This document shows, in pieces, positions 35,840-47,556 of a stretch of DNA of 64,000 nucleotides (positions are counted from its first letter, which is position 1; every line of letters begins with the position of its first letter). The stretch lies in assembly GCA_944474755.1 (NCBI GenBank), contig OX104125.1, forward strand, positions 49,339,346 to 49,403,345. Reading direction: 5' to 3'. Position numbers and translations under genes: made by a program. This DNA comes from Limnoperna fortunei. Its lineage: Eukaryota; Mollusca; Bivalvia; Mytilida; Modiolidae. The notes under the pieces were generated by a model. That model was given only the letters and a program-made list of their open reading frames with translations. It did no database searches and was not told where the DNA came from.

Positions 35840-38180
35840 AATAATTTTATATGTAAAATATGGTTTTAATTCCATCACTAATATCCCCAGAGTGATTTTA
35901 TACATAAAAGTATTGTTTTTAGTATCAGGATTGATATTATATGTAAAATATAGTTTTTTTTCCATCACTATTGTCGCAGGAATGATTTTATATATGAAAT
36001 ATGGTTTTTAATTGCGTCGCTTAGGTCTCCAGAGTGATTTTATATGTGAGATATTTTTTTTATGGCATTACCATGGCTTCAGGAATGATTTTATATATGA
36101 AATATGGTTTCTAGTTGCATTGCTAAAGTCTTGAGATTGATTTTATATGTTAAATATGGATTTTAATTGCATATCTTAGGTCTCCAGAGTGATTTTATAT
36201 CTGAGTTATTGTTTTTTATGGCATAACCAAGGCTACAGGAATGATTTTATATGTAAAATATGGTATCTAGTTGCATTGGTGAAGTGTCGAGATTGATTTT
36301 ATATGTTAAATATGGATTTTAATTGCATCTCTTATGTCTCCAGAGTGATTTTATATGTGACATATTGTTTTGTATGGCATTACCAAGGCTTCAGGAATGA
36401 TTTTATATGTGAAATATGGTTTCTTGTTGCATTGGTAAAGTGTCGAGATTGATTTTATATGTTAAATATGGATTTTAATTGCATCTCTTAGGTCTCCAGA
36501 GTGATTTTATATGTGACATATTGTTTTTTATGGCATTACCAAGGCTTCAGGAATGATTTTATATGTGAAATATGGTTTCTTGTTGCATTGGTAAAGTGTC
36601 GAGACTGATTTTATATGTTAAATATGAATTTTAATTGCATCTATTAGGTCTCCAGAGTGATTTTATATGTGAAATATGGTTTCTAGTTGCATTGGTAAAG
36701 TGTCGAGATTGATTTTTTATGTTAAATATGGATTTTAATTGCATCGCTTAGGTCTCCAGAGTGATTTTATATGTGACCTATTGTTTTTTATGGCATAACC
36801 AAGGCTTCAGGAATGATTTTATATGTGAAATATGGTTTCTAGTAGCATTGGTAAAGTGTCGAGATTGATTTTATATGTTAAATATGGATTTTATTTGCAT
36901 CTCTTAGGTCTCCAGAGTGATTCTAAATGTGAGATATTGTTTTTTATGGCATAACCAAGGCTTCAGGATTGATTTTATATGTGAAATATGGTTTCTTGTT
37001 GCATTGCTAAAGTCTCGAGATTGATTTCATATTTTAAATATGGATTTTAATTGCATCAGTTAGGTCTACAGAGTGATTTTATTTGTGACATATGATTTTT
37101 GATTACACTGCTAAAGTCTTTCTAGTGATTTTATTTGTTAAATATATTGTTTAATTGTATTGCCAAGGTTTCACGATTGATTTATATGCAGAATATGGTT
37201 TTAATTCCATCTATTAGGTCTCAGGATTGATTGTATATGTAAAATATGGTTTGGAATTGCATGGCTAAGGTCTCCAGAGTGATTTTATATGTGAAATAGA
37301 GTTTTTAATTTCATTGCTTCAGTGTCATTAGTGATTTTGTATGTTAATTATGGTTTTTAATTGCATCAGTTAGGTCTCCAGAGTGATTTCATATGTGAAA
37401 TATTGTTTTTGATTACATTGCTTCAGTATCATTAGAGATTTTATATGTTAAATATTGATATTAATTGTATTTTAAAAGTTTCAGGATTGATTTTATATGT
37501 GAAATATGGTTTTTTAATTCCATCACCATGATCACTATGGTGTCAGGATTGATTTTATATGTTGAATATTTTGTTTTAATGGTATTGCCAAGGTTTCAGG
37601 AATTTATTTGCAAAATAGAGTTTTGAATTGTATGGCTAAGGTCTTTAGAGTAACTTTATATGTGAAATATATGGTTTTTAATTGCATAGCTTTAGCTTCT
37701 TTAGTGATTTTATATTGTGTTAATGCCTATACATTTTATGCAAATTTGTACAAATTGTTTTCAGATGTTCCTAGTGCCTTCTAGATTCGTATACTGTATT
37801 TGAGGTTTACTCATTCTTCTAAAATATTCTTTGTAATCACATGGCTATTAAAGGTCTCCAGAGTAACTTTATATGTGGAATATGGTTTAAATTGCATTGC
37901 TATAGTCTCCTAATTGATTTAATATGTTAAATATAGTTTACATTTGCATTATAAATTCTCACAATTAATTTCATATGTGAAATATGGTTCTTAATTGCAT
38001 TGCTATGGGATCAGGATTGATTTGATATGTGAAATAGGGTTTTCAATTGCATCGCTTAAGAATTTGGAGTGATTTTGTATGAGAAATATGTTTTTTAATT
38101 GCATCGCAAAAGTTTCTGGAGTGATATAATGTATTTAATATGGTTGTAATTTTATATTTCTATTTTCTCAGGAGTGATTT
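35840..38180 (+). repeat. 52-bp minisatellite with 156-bp higher-order repeat
   Basis: The monomer begins 'gattttatatgtgaaatatg' and is 52 bp: successive starts at 36399, 36451, 36503 and 36555. Between about 36081 and 37010 three monomer types alternate strictly (ending 'tgtcga', 'gtctcca' and 'gcttcag'), a 156-bp unit with starts at 36081, 36237, 36393, 36549, 36809 and 36965. The one longer gap of 260 bp is exactly five monomers. Outside this core the monomers are irregular and more diverged. There is no coding capacity. Confidence 0.92.
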
Positions 38181-38639
38181 GATATGAAGAAGAGGTTTTA
38201 ATTTGGGATTTTATGGGTGATTTGTTTTAAATTGTGGATTTGAGGTCAAAACACATATCTTAGGATGTAGGCAGCCAAGATTTGAAAACTAATTAATATT
38301 ATTTAGTGTGAAATTAAAAGTGAAATGTAAATATTAATAATTAAATAAAAATATTACAGGTTACGATTTATACTTTAATATTTTTATTACAAAAAATATG
38401 ATTGCTCAATCATAATAACAATGACATAATAATAATAGAAATGTAGTGAGAGCTACAGTCTAAATATGTAACCACAACGGCTTGCTATACATTTACCGAA
38501 ACGCGAACGGGAAAGAAATCGCGTTCTTTAAAATAGACTGCCGTAGATTTCGTTAACTAATTTTTGGTGATCGTCTAATTAACAATTTGTAACGAAATGA
38601 TTAAATAAAGCATATATTTTGACTTTTTGTACAAAGGGA

Positions 38640-39020
38640 CATTTTGTGACTTGAAGATTGCAAAGCAGAGATTTTGTCCACTGGACTTTTTTGTCAAATG
38701 ACTATTAAAAAACAGAGATTTTGGCAATTTTTGTCCACTGGACATTTTGGTCACGTGACAATTGAAAAGCAGAGATTTTGACAATTTTGGTCCACTGGAC
38801 ATTTTTGTCACGTGACATTTGAAAGCAGAGATTTTGACCGTTTTTGTCAACTTGACAAAAGCAGAGATTTGGACTGTTTTTGTCCACTTGACAAAAGCAG
38901 AGAATTTGACAATATTTAAAGCAGAGATTAGGACAAAATTTGTCCTGTCAAAGCGGTCAAATTGACTGGTTTTTGGTCAAAAAGCAGAGATTTTTTTTCT
39001 CAAAAGCAGAGATTTTGACC
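38640..39020. repeat. Right subterminal motif cluster of the TA element
   Basis: Alternating 'aaagcagagattttg', 'gtccactggac' (about 38667, 38733, 38791) and 'gtcacgtgac' (about 38750, 38807). 'gcagaga' is more abundant here than on the left, so the two ends are similar but not mirror images. Confidence 0.75.
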
Positions 39021-39721
39021 AGAGATTTGGACTGGTTTAAGTTAACTTTATGTTATGTTAGGACTGCACCTAACTGTATATAACTGATCATGTCTACGTC
39101 CAAAACAAAATTATTATAATGCAGTGTTTTATCGTCAGTGAAAACTAAGAATATAAAGCACTTTATATACTTAGATCATTTAAGAGATCAATTACCAAAA
39201 CTGTCCATCAATATTACATGTGATTTTTTTTACTAGTTACTTACCCTTACAGTGTCATGAAAGTTTTTTCCACCTCCTCACCAACTAAATTTGAAAAGTC
39301 GCGACATGTATGATACTGATACAACTAATACTAAATTAATCATTAATTGTGCCAAAATCATGTGTGATAGAAGACAGTTATTTCACATTTATGCCGTTTG
39401 TTAAATGTATATATTCCGATTGGTATAGACCTATTGTGTTTGCATTCGTTGCGGTAATTCTTCAAATAATCGCACAATGAGTCTCATTGTATGTCTGTCT
39501 TTGTCCTGCAACCTTCTAAATCGTGGAGTAGCAATTGACGAAGAAGGTAAGACTACAAAAAAGGTTTTATATGTGTATAAAGACAAACAACAAGAAGCAA
39601 CAAGTTAGTTAACAGATATTCGTGGATTTACAACTAAAACGGCAGACCACACCATTATGAAAAACTAATAATTGATTGATTGATTGACTATTTAAGAAAA
39701 ACGTTCATACATGTTTAAAAC

Positions 39722-39958
39722 CATAAAATAACTGCGAAGCCTGTAGATAATTTAACAGCTATGGACGTTTAATATTCTTTTTCTACATGCCTTGAGACAA
39801 TTTTACTGCTATCAACGTTTAAAATTCTTGTTCTAAAGCCTTTAGACAATGTAACTGCTATGGACGCATGAAATTCTTGTTTTACAAGGCTTTAGACAAT
39901 TTAAATGCTATGTTCGTTTACAGTTCTTGTTCTACACGCCTTTAGAAAATGTAATGAC
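39722..39958 (+). repeat. 50-bp satellite, array 6
   Basis: About five monomers between the B fragment and a SINE. It originally continued into array 7; SINE and TIR-element insertions now separate them. Confidence 0.88.
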
Positions 39959-39961
39959 TGT

Positions 39962-40132
39962 TGACCACGTTTTCCTTTAACAATGAGGTTGCGGGTTCGA
40001 GTCCCACTGCGGGCTGGGTGTACTCCAATCTTAATTGACAAGGATTGCCAGTTTTCCTACAGGAGGTCGGGGGTTCTCTCCGGGTACTCCAGCTTCCTCC
40101 TCCAATAAAAACAGCACGCCATGAAATACCTG
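39962..40132 (+). mobile_element. SINE, 5'-truncated, left part (split by insertion)
   Basis: It has the B box 'ggttcgagtcccac', 'gtactccaatcttaattg', 'ggattgccagttttcctac' and 'gggtactccagcttcctcc', then stops at 'catgaaatacctg'. The head with the A box is missing. The rest of the SINE resumes at 44532 on the far side of a 4.4-kb insertion. Confidence 0.85.
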
Positions 40133-40820
40133 CGCAGGTAGGTTAAGGCAATTTAAGGTATTTTTTCAAAGGAAATCGTGCATAAGGTGCATGTTATGAT
40201 AAATCGAAGCTGTTTTTTTAACACAGTCATTTTTAAGAGTTGTTTTATACTGACTGGACCGTTTAAATTTATTTAAAAAAAAATGTATCCGTTTCAAGCG
40301 TCTCCTGTGTTGTCACGTGACTTGAAATAGCTAAAAGTACATGCCTTTTTTATCGTCAAAAGACAAATGATTTTTGCAGTATATGTTAACCAAAAGTTTT
40401 TTAAATCAAAAGAACGTTTCTTTAATATTACGAAAAACAGCACGCGCGGAAGATGTATTAAATATTGCTGTTTAATTTAATGTTTTTTCGTTACGCTAGC
40501 TGTATAAACTGACTTTTATTATGATTTTCTGACTATTTTTTACATATGACTTTACTTTTTAATTATTCGCGTAGCACTTGTCTAAATAGTTAAAGTTTGC
40601 CAATTAATAACATATTTTTTTAAAAATTAACCGTTTTCGGGAATCATTTGTACTTTCACTTTATTTGCTAAAAATCTGAAGGTCGGAATTTATGTCCATG
40701 TCTTTCAAACGCACGGGTGAACTTTAAAGGGACGCAACTAGTACAAACAGAAATATTTGGAAATACGCAATATTTCAACATTTTCACATTTTCAATACAA
40801 TTTAAAATGCAAACTTTGCC

Positions 40821-40872
40821 ATTAATTTAGCACACACACACATAATATATATATATATATATTATATACATA
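40821..40872. repeat. (CA)n/(TA)n microsatellite
   Basis: A short (AC)n run followed by a self-complementary 'ataatatatatatata' run inside the 4.4-kb element. Confidence 0.85.
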
Positions 40873-42205
40873 CGGAAACGCACCGCTTTAGGTAACGGTC
40901 ATATCATTCTTTAAAAGGGGGGGTCTGAATTTGAAAATAAATAAGTAAATATTCCTACCCCTATCAGGTTTGAAGTCATCTTGCCTTATACGAGAAAATA
41001 AATATGCTGGCCTTGTATGATAAATGGACATAGATAGTCTGACATCAATGATTACAGTTGGAAATGTTAATATTCTGACTCTGAAATATTCAGATGAACT
41101 CGCCATCTGGGACTAGTATATGATTTATAGGTTCCTGTCGTCATGAACTGTTTTTATATTGTCTTATATAGTCATCTTCTCCATATTTTATAATTAAAAA
41201 AAAATTGACAAATATAAAGTTAACTACATCAGGAAGAGTTTATACTAGTACTTAGACCAGTATAGACTGTCCCTGACATGTACTGATTGCATAATAATAT
41301 TATTAAAGATGATTTTTTCAAACCAAAACTCAAAAAATATTAAACTGAGCATTTAAAAAAACAGCAAATGTAGCAAAGCTTAATTAAAACATATTTGGCT
41401 CATCCACACAACTATCATGGTTTAAAATTTGAAAAAGAAATTAACAGAGTATAGAAATAAATATTCTGACCCTCATCTGAGTAAAAGCTATAAAAGATAA
41501 ATATTCTGAATAGTGTCTATCTGAAAAGAAAATCTGACCAACCTAAGATAAAAATAAATATTTTGACTTCACCAAATTTGACAAGCTCCACTCAAATGTT
41601 AGCCCCCTTAATAAATAAATACAAACCTTACTAGGCAGAAAATTAGTCATTAAAGTGTAAATCGATAGTCTTACCTCTGTGTTAGAGTTAATAAAGTTGA
41701 GATTTTTATGAACAATTATTAACCAACTAACTAAATTATCAGTATTTCTGTCCATACTTAATGAAATGCCAAAAAGGGCCATTTTGAGAAAACAGGGCAT
41801 TTCTCATAATGGCCCTGTTTACACCCATCAATGTCATTTTATTGATATTTTGTTTGCCTGTATGTCCATTTGTCTGCCTAGACTAATCTGTAATTACTTA
41901 TATACATTACAAATCTCCAATGAAATTGTATTTACTACTTAATTTAGTACAATGGACATGTAGCATTAAAAAAGTTGCTTATCCAATATACATGTACATG
42001 TATTGTGAAGATTTGTGAAATATAATGAACAAAAAAAATACAAAACACAGCAGATGTAAAATTTTGTGAAATTTGATCTGACTTTTAAAATACACACTGC
42101 TTCTGACTTGTTATAGGCCCATCTTGGTCTGAAAATATGGTTTTTGGTGGGTGTACCTGGCTTATTTCAGTTAATGGTCAGTAGGTTAATAAAAGTATTA
42201 AGAAA

Positions 42206-42362
42206 TGAGTTTTATCATAATGGCCCTGTTATACGTCCTTCGTCTGCAATAATGCCTCAGAGTCTGCAATGGCCCTCGGCATTACCACGGGCCATTACAA
42301 ACACCTCAGGGCCATTATTGCAGACCTTGAACATACATGTATAACAGGGCCATTATGAAAAC
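42206..42362. mobile_element. Small fold-back element nested in the 4.4-kb element
   Basis: Ends 'cataatggccctgttatac' and 'gtataacagggccattatg' are perfect complements, and the interior repeats 'ggccatta' and 'ctgcaat' in both directions. A lone, related end ('cataatggccctgttta') lies at about 41801-41817 beside its own partial complement. No target duplication is clear. Confidence 0.75.
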
Positions 42363-42629
42363 ACCCATTTGTTAATACTAAAATAAAACTATGAGTTGGT
42401 TATTATATCCTCAACTTTTGTAGATATAAATGATAAAGATACCAGTTCACTATGAAATAAATAAATTTAAATTAGAAATTATATAATTGTAAATTTAACA
42501 TGTTCTATGAAATATTGTCTCATATGGCAATGGTGTCAGAAAAAGAATAATGTTTGAAGCAGCAATTTGAAACACAATATTCTGATTTTTTATTATTAAA
42601 AAAAAACATTCATGCACTATAATTGTTGC

Positions 42630-43045
42630 AAATTATTTAAAATTTTGTCAGTTTAGTTCTAATACTTATATGTTGCATATATATCTTTTTTCCATCAAAT
42701 TTTAAATACATCATGGAATCTCAGCTGTATAATCTTTTGTGGCAGCCGCACTAAGTAATAGGTCACATGACTTCTAATTATCCATATTAATTGCTAAGCA
42801 ACATATATGCCCACTATAAAATAAACTGTATGTATCATTGTCAGCACAAAATTAAATCTATGACTCTGGCAGAAATTCCTGTTCTAGAATTTTTGTTTAA
42901 ATTTGTCAAATTAGTTCCAAATACTTATGTTGTACATGGATGTATCTCTTGTTTCCATCAAATTTTAAATACATCATGGACTATCTTTTGTGGCTATGAA
43001 ATAGGTCACACGACTTTTAATTATCCATATTAATTGTCAAGCAAC
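42630..43045 (+). repeat. ~190-bp segment duplicated in tandem, diverged
   Basis: The block with 'catcaaattttaaatacatc', 'aataggtcacatgacttcta' and 'attatccatattaattg' near 42695-42795 recurs near 42957-43036 with substitutions, about 240-260 bp apart. The 80-codon frame at 42791-43033 spans the second copy and has no recognisable content. Confidence 0.75.
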
Positions 43046-44531
43046 ATGTATACTCAGATTTTCTGTACAACTGTATGACTGTATTACTGTCAGCACTGTT
43101 CTAAAATTTCTATACTGGAATTTGTTTCATTTCTATACTGGAATGGATTTCCTCACATATAAATTGGTTAACCTTAAAATAAACAAACATCCAACTTTAT
43201 AAAAATAATTCATGTAACATGTCTAATATTATAAATACATGCAATAAAGATGTATTTATGATGTCAAGATACCCAATTTATTTTTTAAAGTCTTATTTTT
43301 GGAGATCTGGATAATAAAATTGATAAATGGTTAATGATTGAAGGGGAGCTAAGTTTTATTGTACTCTGGATCCATCTGTCCATTATGAATATTAAAAGTA
43401 TTTAAATATTGTTAAATACAGACAACTATGTAATGATTAAAAAAACAAATATACCATGGATCAAATTTTGACCTATTTTAAATTATGCTGCTGTGAATGA
43501 ATTACATAAACCTGAGACATTAAAACCATTTTTTAAAAATTAATTCATACTGTCACTCAGTGAAATATTTCACTCTTTATTTCTACACCAGAATTGGTCA
43601 ATAAATGATGAGTTGATAATGTTTATATTCAATAAACCAATTTATGGGTTATTTCTAGAAATTGATCCATTATAAAATAAGTCCAAATGCTTTTTAATTT
43701 TTATGTAACTCTTAGGGCAACCACATACATCCTATAGTATTTCTGTGTTTTCTGCTTAATGTTTTGGTGTCAAAAGTGTGATGATGTAAACTTTGCTGAA
43801 TATTGCAATATATATATATAGTTATTTTATGTTCACTTGAGTTGGACCAGGTGTTTGACATGTTTGATTCTTTAGTCTATTGTGTGTGCATTTGGGGGGG
43901 GGTGTATGGAAACTGTAATCACGTCTATGCCTATTATTCAACAGTTATTTTGCAATTCTGATATTAACTATTAGAGTTTGTAACATACTAATAAACAACT
44001 GGTCGAAATGGGGCAGTTAAGACAGGTACATTGTCATTCCTGAGTCTGGCTGAGAACGTTTATTGTTGTCAACAACTCTAAAATAAAATGTGTACAATTA
44101 TTATAATATTTTCATAGACATACCTTAGTATTCATCTCGTTGGTCCAGCTTCGCTTGGCTCAAGGTAGTTTTACAAGTTACTAGCTGATTTTAACCAGCA
44201 CGTTAAATGCATGGCGATGACGAATATTTTCTACGTTGAACGTTACCGGAAGCCGCAGTAGTTTACGTAGTTTTATCATAAATAAATGTCAACAAGTTGA
44301 CGATATTCGCATAAAAGAAAAACGTTCAAGTTGTTTTAAGTAATCTGCATCATAAGAATACAAAACAAGGTATAATTTTAATATAAGAACAATTTTTCAT
44401 GAAAGTTTTCATTTTCTCCCAACCAAAAACAATTGACCAATCAAAACACTGTAACCATAGGAATGAGTGTTGTTGGTAGATTGCAATGCGATCATCAAAA
44501 TACACAAAATAGTTGCCTTAACCTACCTGCG

Positions 44532-44588
44532 TGAAATACCTGAAAAAATTGCTGAAAGTGGCGTTAAACATCATACAAACAAACAAAC
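44532..44588 (+). mobile_element. SINE, 3' part (right side of the insertion)
   Basis: It resumes with the duplicated 'tgaaatacctg', then 'gctgaaagtggcgttaaaca' and a (CAAA)n tail that leads into satellite. Together with 39962-40132 it forms one SINE. Confidence 0.85.
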
Positions 44589-44589
44589 A

Positions 44590-45386
44590 ACAAAAACAAC
44601 CAAACAATGTTATTTCAATGAAGTTTTACAACTCTTGTTCTACAAACCTTAAGACAATGTAAATGCTATGTTCGTTTGAAGTTAAGGTTCTAAAAGCCTT
44701 TAAGCAATGTAACTACTATGAACGTAATAAATTCGCTTTTACAAGCCTTTAGACAATTTAACTGCTAATGACGTTTAAAATTCTTGTTCTACAAGACTTA
44801 AGACAATGTATCTGCTATGAACGTTAATAATTCTTGTTCAGAAATACTTTGGACAATTGAACAACTATGACCGTTTAAAATTTGCTTCTATCAGCCTTTA
44901 AGGAAAGAAACTGCAATACACGTTAAAAATTCTTGTTCTACAAGTCTTTTGTAACCGGTATGAGCGCTTAAAATTCCTGTTTTACAAGGCTTTAGACAAT
45001 GTAACTTCTATGTACCTTTAAAGTTCTTGTTCTACAAGCCTTTAGACAAAGTAACTTATATGAACGTTTAAAATTATTGTTCTTCAAGAGTTTAAACAAT
45101 GTAGTTGCTATGGCATTAACAATTCTTGTTCTTCAAGCTTTTAGACAATGCAGTTGCTATGAACGTTGACATTTCTAGTTTGAAAGACTTAAGACAATGG
45201 AACTGCTATTTCCATTTTAAATTTGTGTTCTACCATCATTTAGAGAACGAACTGCTATTACCGTTTTAAATTTTGGTTTGACCAGCATTTGGAAAACGGA
45301 ACTGGACGTTTAAAATTCATGTTGCACAAGGCTTAAGACAATGTAGTTTCTATGCACGCTTAAAGTTAACAATTTTGTTGAAAAGC
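44590..45386 (+). repeat. 50-bp satellite, array 7
   Basis: Monomers of the common family, ending at the 3' end of the LINE insertion. Together with array 8 it was one array before that insertion. Confidence 0.9.
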
Positions 45387-47556
45387 TTTTTTTTTTTTGA
45401 ACAACTTGTCCTTTATTTCATATACACTTGTTACAATTTAAGCATCAGCGTCCAAGTTCCACTGATGCCGTTCTGTGAAAATTATATGATAAATATCTAG
45501 AGAAATAATGGAAATAATAAATTTTCACTGTTTACATGCATTACATAATAACTACAGTTTTACAGATCACATGATATCTCTAACAATTAATATGCTTTCT
45601 AATATTATTTATCAAATTGCTAGTATATTTTTTCATGTAATTATTTAAACTTGATTGCAACTCACAGACGAATAAATCATACACGTCTATTATTTTTGTT
45701 TTTTGTTCTGACATATCATAAGCTTTATATATAGAAAAAGCTAAGATTGATAGAACATAGTTGAAGTCATAATATGTCTCATCAAACAGTTTGTATCCAA
45801 ACACTAAATAATTCAGAGTTATGTTTATTTCGAATTTGTTTTGTTTAAAAAAATGTTTAACTTGGTTCCACAATGGTGATAAATATTTACATGTTATAAA
45901 AAAATGTTCATAATCTTCTTCCATTTGACAATAGTTACATAAACTTGATGCAGTAATTTTCCAAACCTTAAGCAATGTTTTTGTTGGAAGAATTAATTGC
46001 AGTAATTTCCATCGAAAAACTTTAAATTTATTTTCCTGTAAAAAATAGAAAATAAATTTATAAACGTCTGACATATTTGGTTTTTTTTCAAACTGTAAAT
46101 GTTTAACCCATTTTTTGACACCGACGGGTTCAGTATTTTTAAAATCGATTAATGATAAATAAAATGATTTATTATTCAGGTAATTTGGGTCGACACATTG
46201 AGAATTCCATATCATTTTATTTTTTAAAAAGTTAACAGTTGTATAAATAGAATTGTTGTCAGTTAACAACGATCTCCAATGTTTTGGAATTGCTTTCTTT
46301 AAAGTAGAGAATTCAGAAATCCAATTTGTCTTTATATTTAATTTTTGAAAAATGAAAGTACTCGACACCTTGCCTTCTTTATCTATAATATCATTTATGA
46401 ATATTAGCCCGCTGTTTATCCAGTTATGAAAAATAATAGTTTTTTGTCCATTTTTAATAAATGTATTTCCCCAAATGATTTGTTTTCTTATAAATTTAAA
46501 AGATTTTGGTGTTCCTACTTGTCCTCCCCCTGTTTTAATCCAACACGCAATTACATCTCTGTAAAAATCGGGAATTTCATCATGATTTGGAGGGTTTTTA
46601 ATGGTGTCTGTTCATATTAAAAACTAGCCAATCTTTTCCGAATTTCCGGAAATATTTTGCTGGAATAATTTTCCAATTTGCGAACTTTCCGTTTATAAGT
46701 CTTTTTACCCATGATGCTTTAAGTGATTGAAAATAACTATCGAAGTCTATCATATTTAACCCCCCCTTTTCGTACTTGTTTGTAATAGTGCTTCTTTTGA
46801 CTTTATCTTGTTTTCCTTTCCAAATAAATTTAAAACAACACGATTCAATTTCTTTTTTATATTTATGTGGGACCGAACTGGAACTTGCTAGAAATGTAAG
46901 TTTTGGTAAAACTAATGACTTTATTATCAATATTTTCCCAATCATTGACAGATTTCTTTTTTCCCAAGAATGAAGCATAATTTTTATTTGCTGAATTTTC
47001 CTTTCCCAATTTAGTTTATCACATTCGAGTTTATTATGTCCAAAGTACATACCTAAATGTTTTATAGCACTTTCTTCCCAATTTATCCCTTCTACCTTGT
47101 CCTTGCAATGTTTAAGCCTCCCTATCCAAATTCCCACTGTTTTGCTTCTATTAAGCTTTAGACCAGATAAAGAACCAAATATTTCAATTTCGTTAAGCGC
47201 GGCTAATATTTCTAGTTTTGAATATAAATATAATGTAGTATCATCTGCTAATTGTGATATTTTAATACTATAAGTTTTTTTGTCTAACTTAATTTGTATC
47301 CCTTTGATAAGCTTATTGCTTCTTACTCTTAATGCCATAATTTCGACGGCTAAAATAAATAATAGAGCAGATAAAGGACAACCTTGACGAATGCCTCTAG
47401 AGTTCTCAAAAAATTCTGATACCCACCCATTATTCAGAACACATGTTTGAATATTATTATATAGTGTCTGTACCCATCTAATAAATGATTCGTTGAATTC
47501 GAAATGTTTCAGTGTACTAAACATAAAGTCCCATTCTATTGAATCGAACGCTTTGA
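45387..47556 (-). mobile_element. 5'-truncated L1/Tx1-like LINE, minus strand
   Basis: The poly(A) end appears as twelve T at 45387-45398, followed by a ~180-bp 3' untranslated region, the C-terminal half of the second ORF and an abrupt 5' end inside the reverse transcriptase. The 11-bp phrase 'aaaagcttttt' lies on both sides (about 45381-45391 and 47557-47567), a target duplication in satellite DNA. Poly(A), 5' truncation and short duplication are the marks of target-primed reverse transcription. The apparent start codon before KAFDS comes from flanking satellite, not from the element. Confidence 0.92.
45580..46614 (-). pseudogene. LINE ORF2 remnant: C-terminal region
   Basis: This frame is open from about 46614 to the stop at 45580 and continues the RT frame after one shift; an apparent start at 46368 (GTG) is not biological. 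Upstream of that point it carries 'IACWIKTGGG' and 'IIWGNTFIKNGQK', motifs usual after the RT thumb. Near the end it has a cysteine-histidine cluster CNYCQMEEDYEHFFITC (C-x2-C-x7-H-x4-C), the zinc-knuckle-like C-terminal element of LINE proteins. Alone it cannot act. It confirms that the element was intact apart from truncation and one indel. Confidence 0.87.

Larger units (their letters stand above)
34790..39076. mobile_element. 4287-bp TA-flanked element with satellite core
   Basis: The inverted ends are 'cagttgggtgcagtcctaac' and 'gttaggactgcacctaactg'. TA lies on each side (34788-34789, 39077-39078). The two other B copies read 'cgtatataactg' at this spot with no insert (13960-13971 and 55633-55644), so removing one TA plus the element restores the site. 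Each end holds a zone of palindromic motifs (six exact 'gtccactggac', four 'gtcacgtgac') and 'gcagaga' repeats. The middle is a 52-bp minisatellite. There is no transposase frame. TA target and CAGT-start TIRs fit Tc1/mariner-type mobilisation, but the size and satellite cargo are unusual. Confidence 0.85.
34515..39712 (+). repeat. Diverged B module fragment, split by a 4.3-kb insertion
   Basis: Positions 34515-34789 and 39077-39712 together match about 13690-14620 of B copy 1, including the palindrome, 'cacctcctcaccaactaaat' and the GATT microsatellite. Divergence is visibly greater than among the other B copies. The right end passes straight into satellite array 6. Confidence 0.78.
40133..44531. 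mobile_element. 4399-bp TIR element inserted in a SINE, 11-bp target duplication
   Basis: Its ends are perfect 19-bp inverted repeats: 'cgcaggtaggttaaggcaa' on the left and its complement on the right. The 11-bp SINE phrase 'tgaaatacctg' flanks it on both sides (40122-40132, 44532-44542); the intact SINE sequence has it once. A 9-11-bp duplication fits Mutator-like elements, but TIRs in that group are often longer. No transposase frame is present; all frames are under 90 codons. The interior includes a small hairpin element (42206-42362) and a duplicated segment, so it is a non-autonomous or gutted copy. Confidence 0.82.

Noticed and set aside
45580..46368. 262-codon frame as an independent gene
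   Set aside because: Its apparent start is an internal GTG. The frame continues upstream and is the C-terminal part of the LINE ORF.
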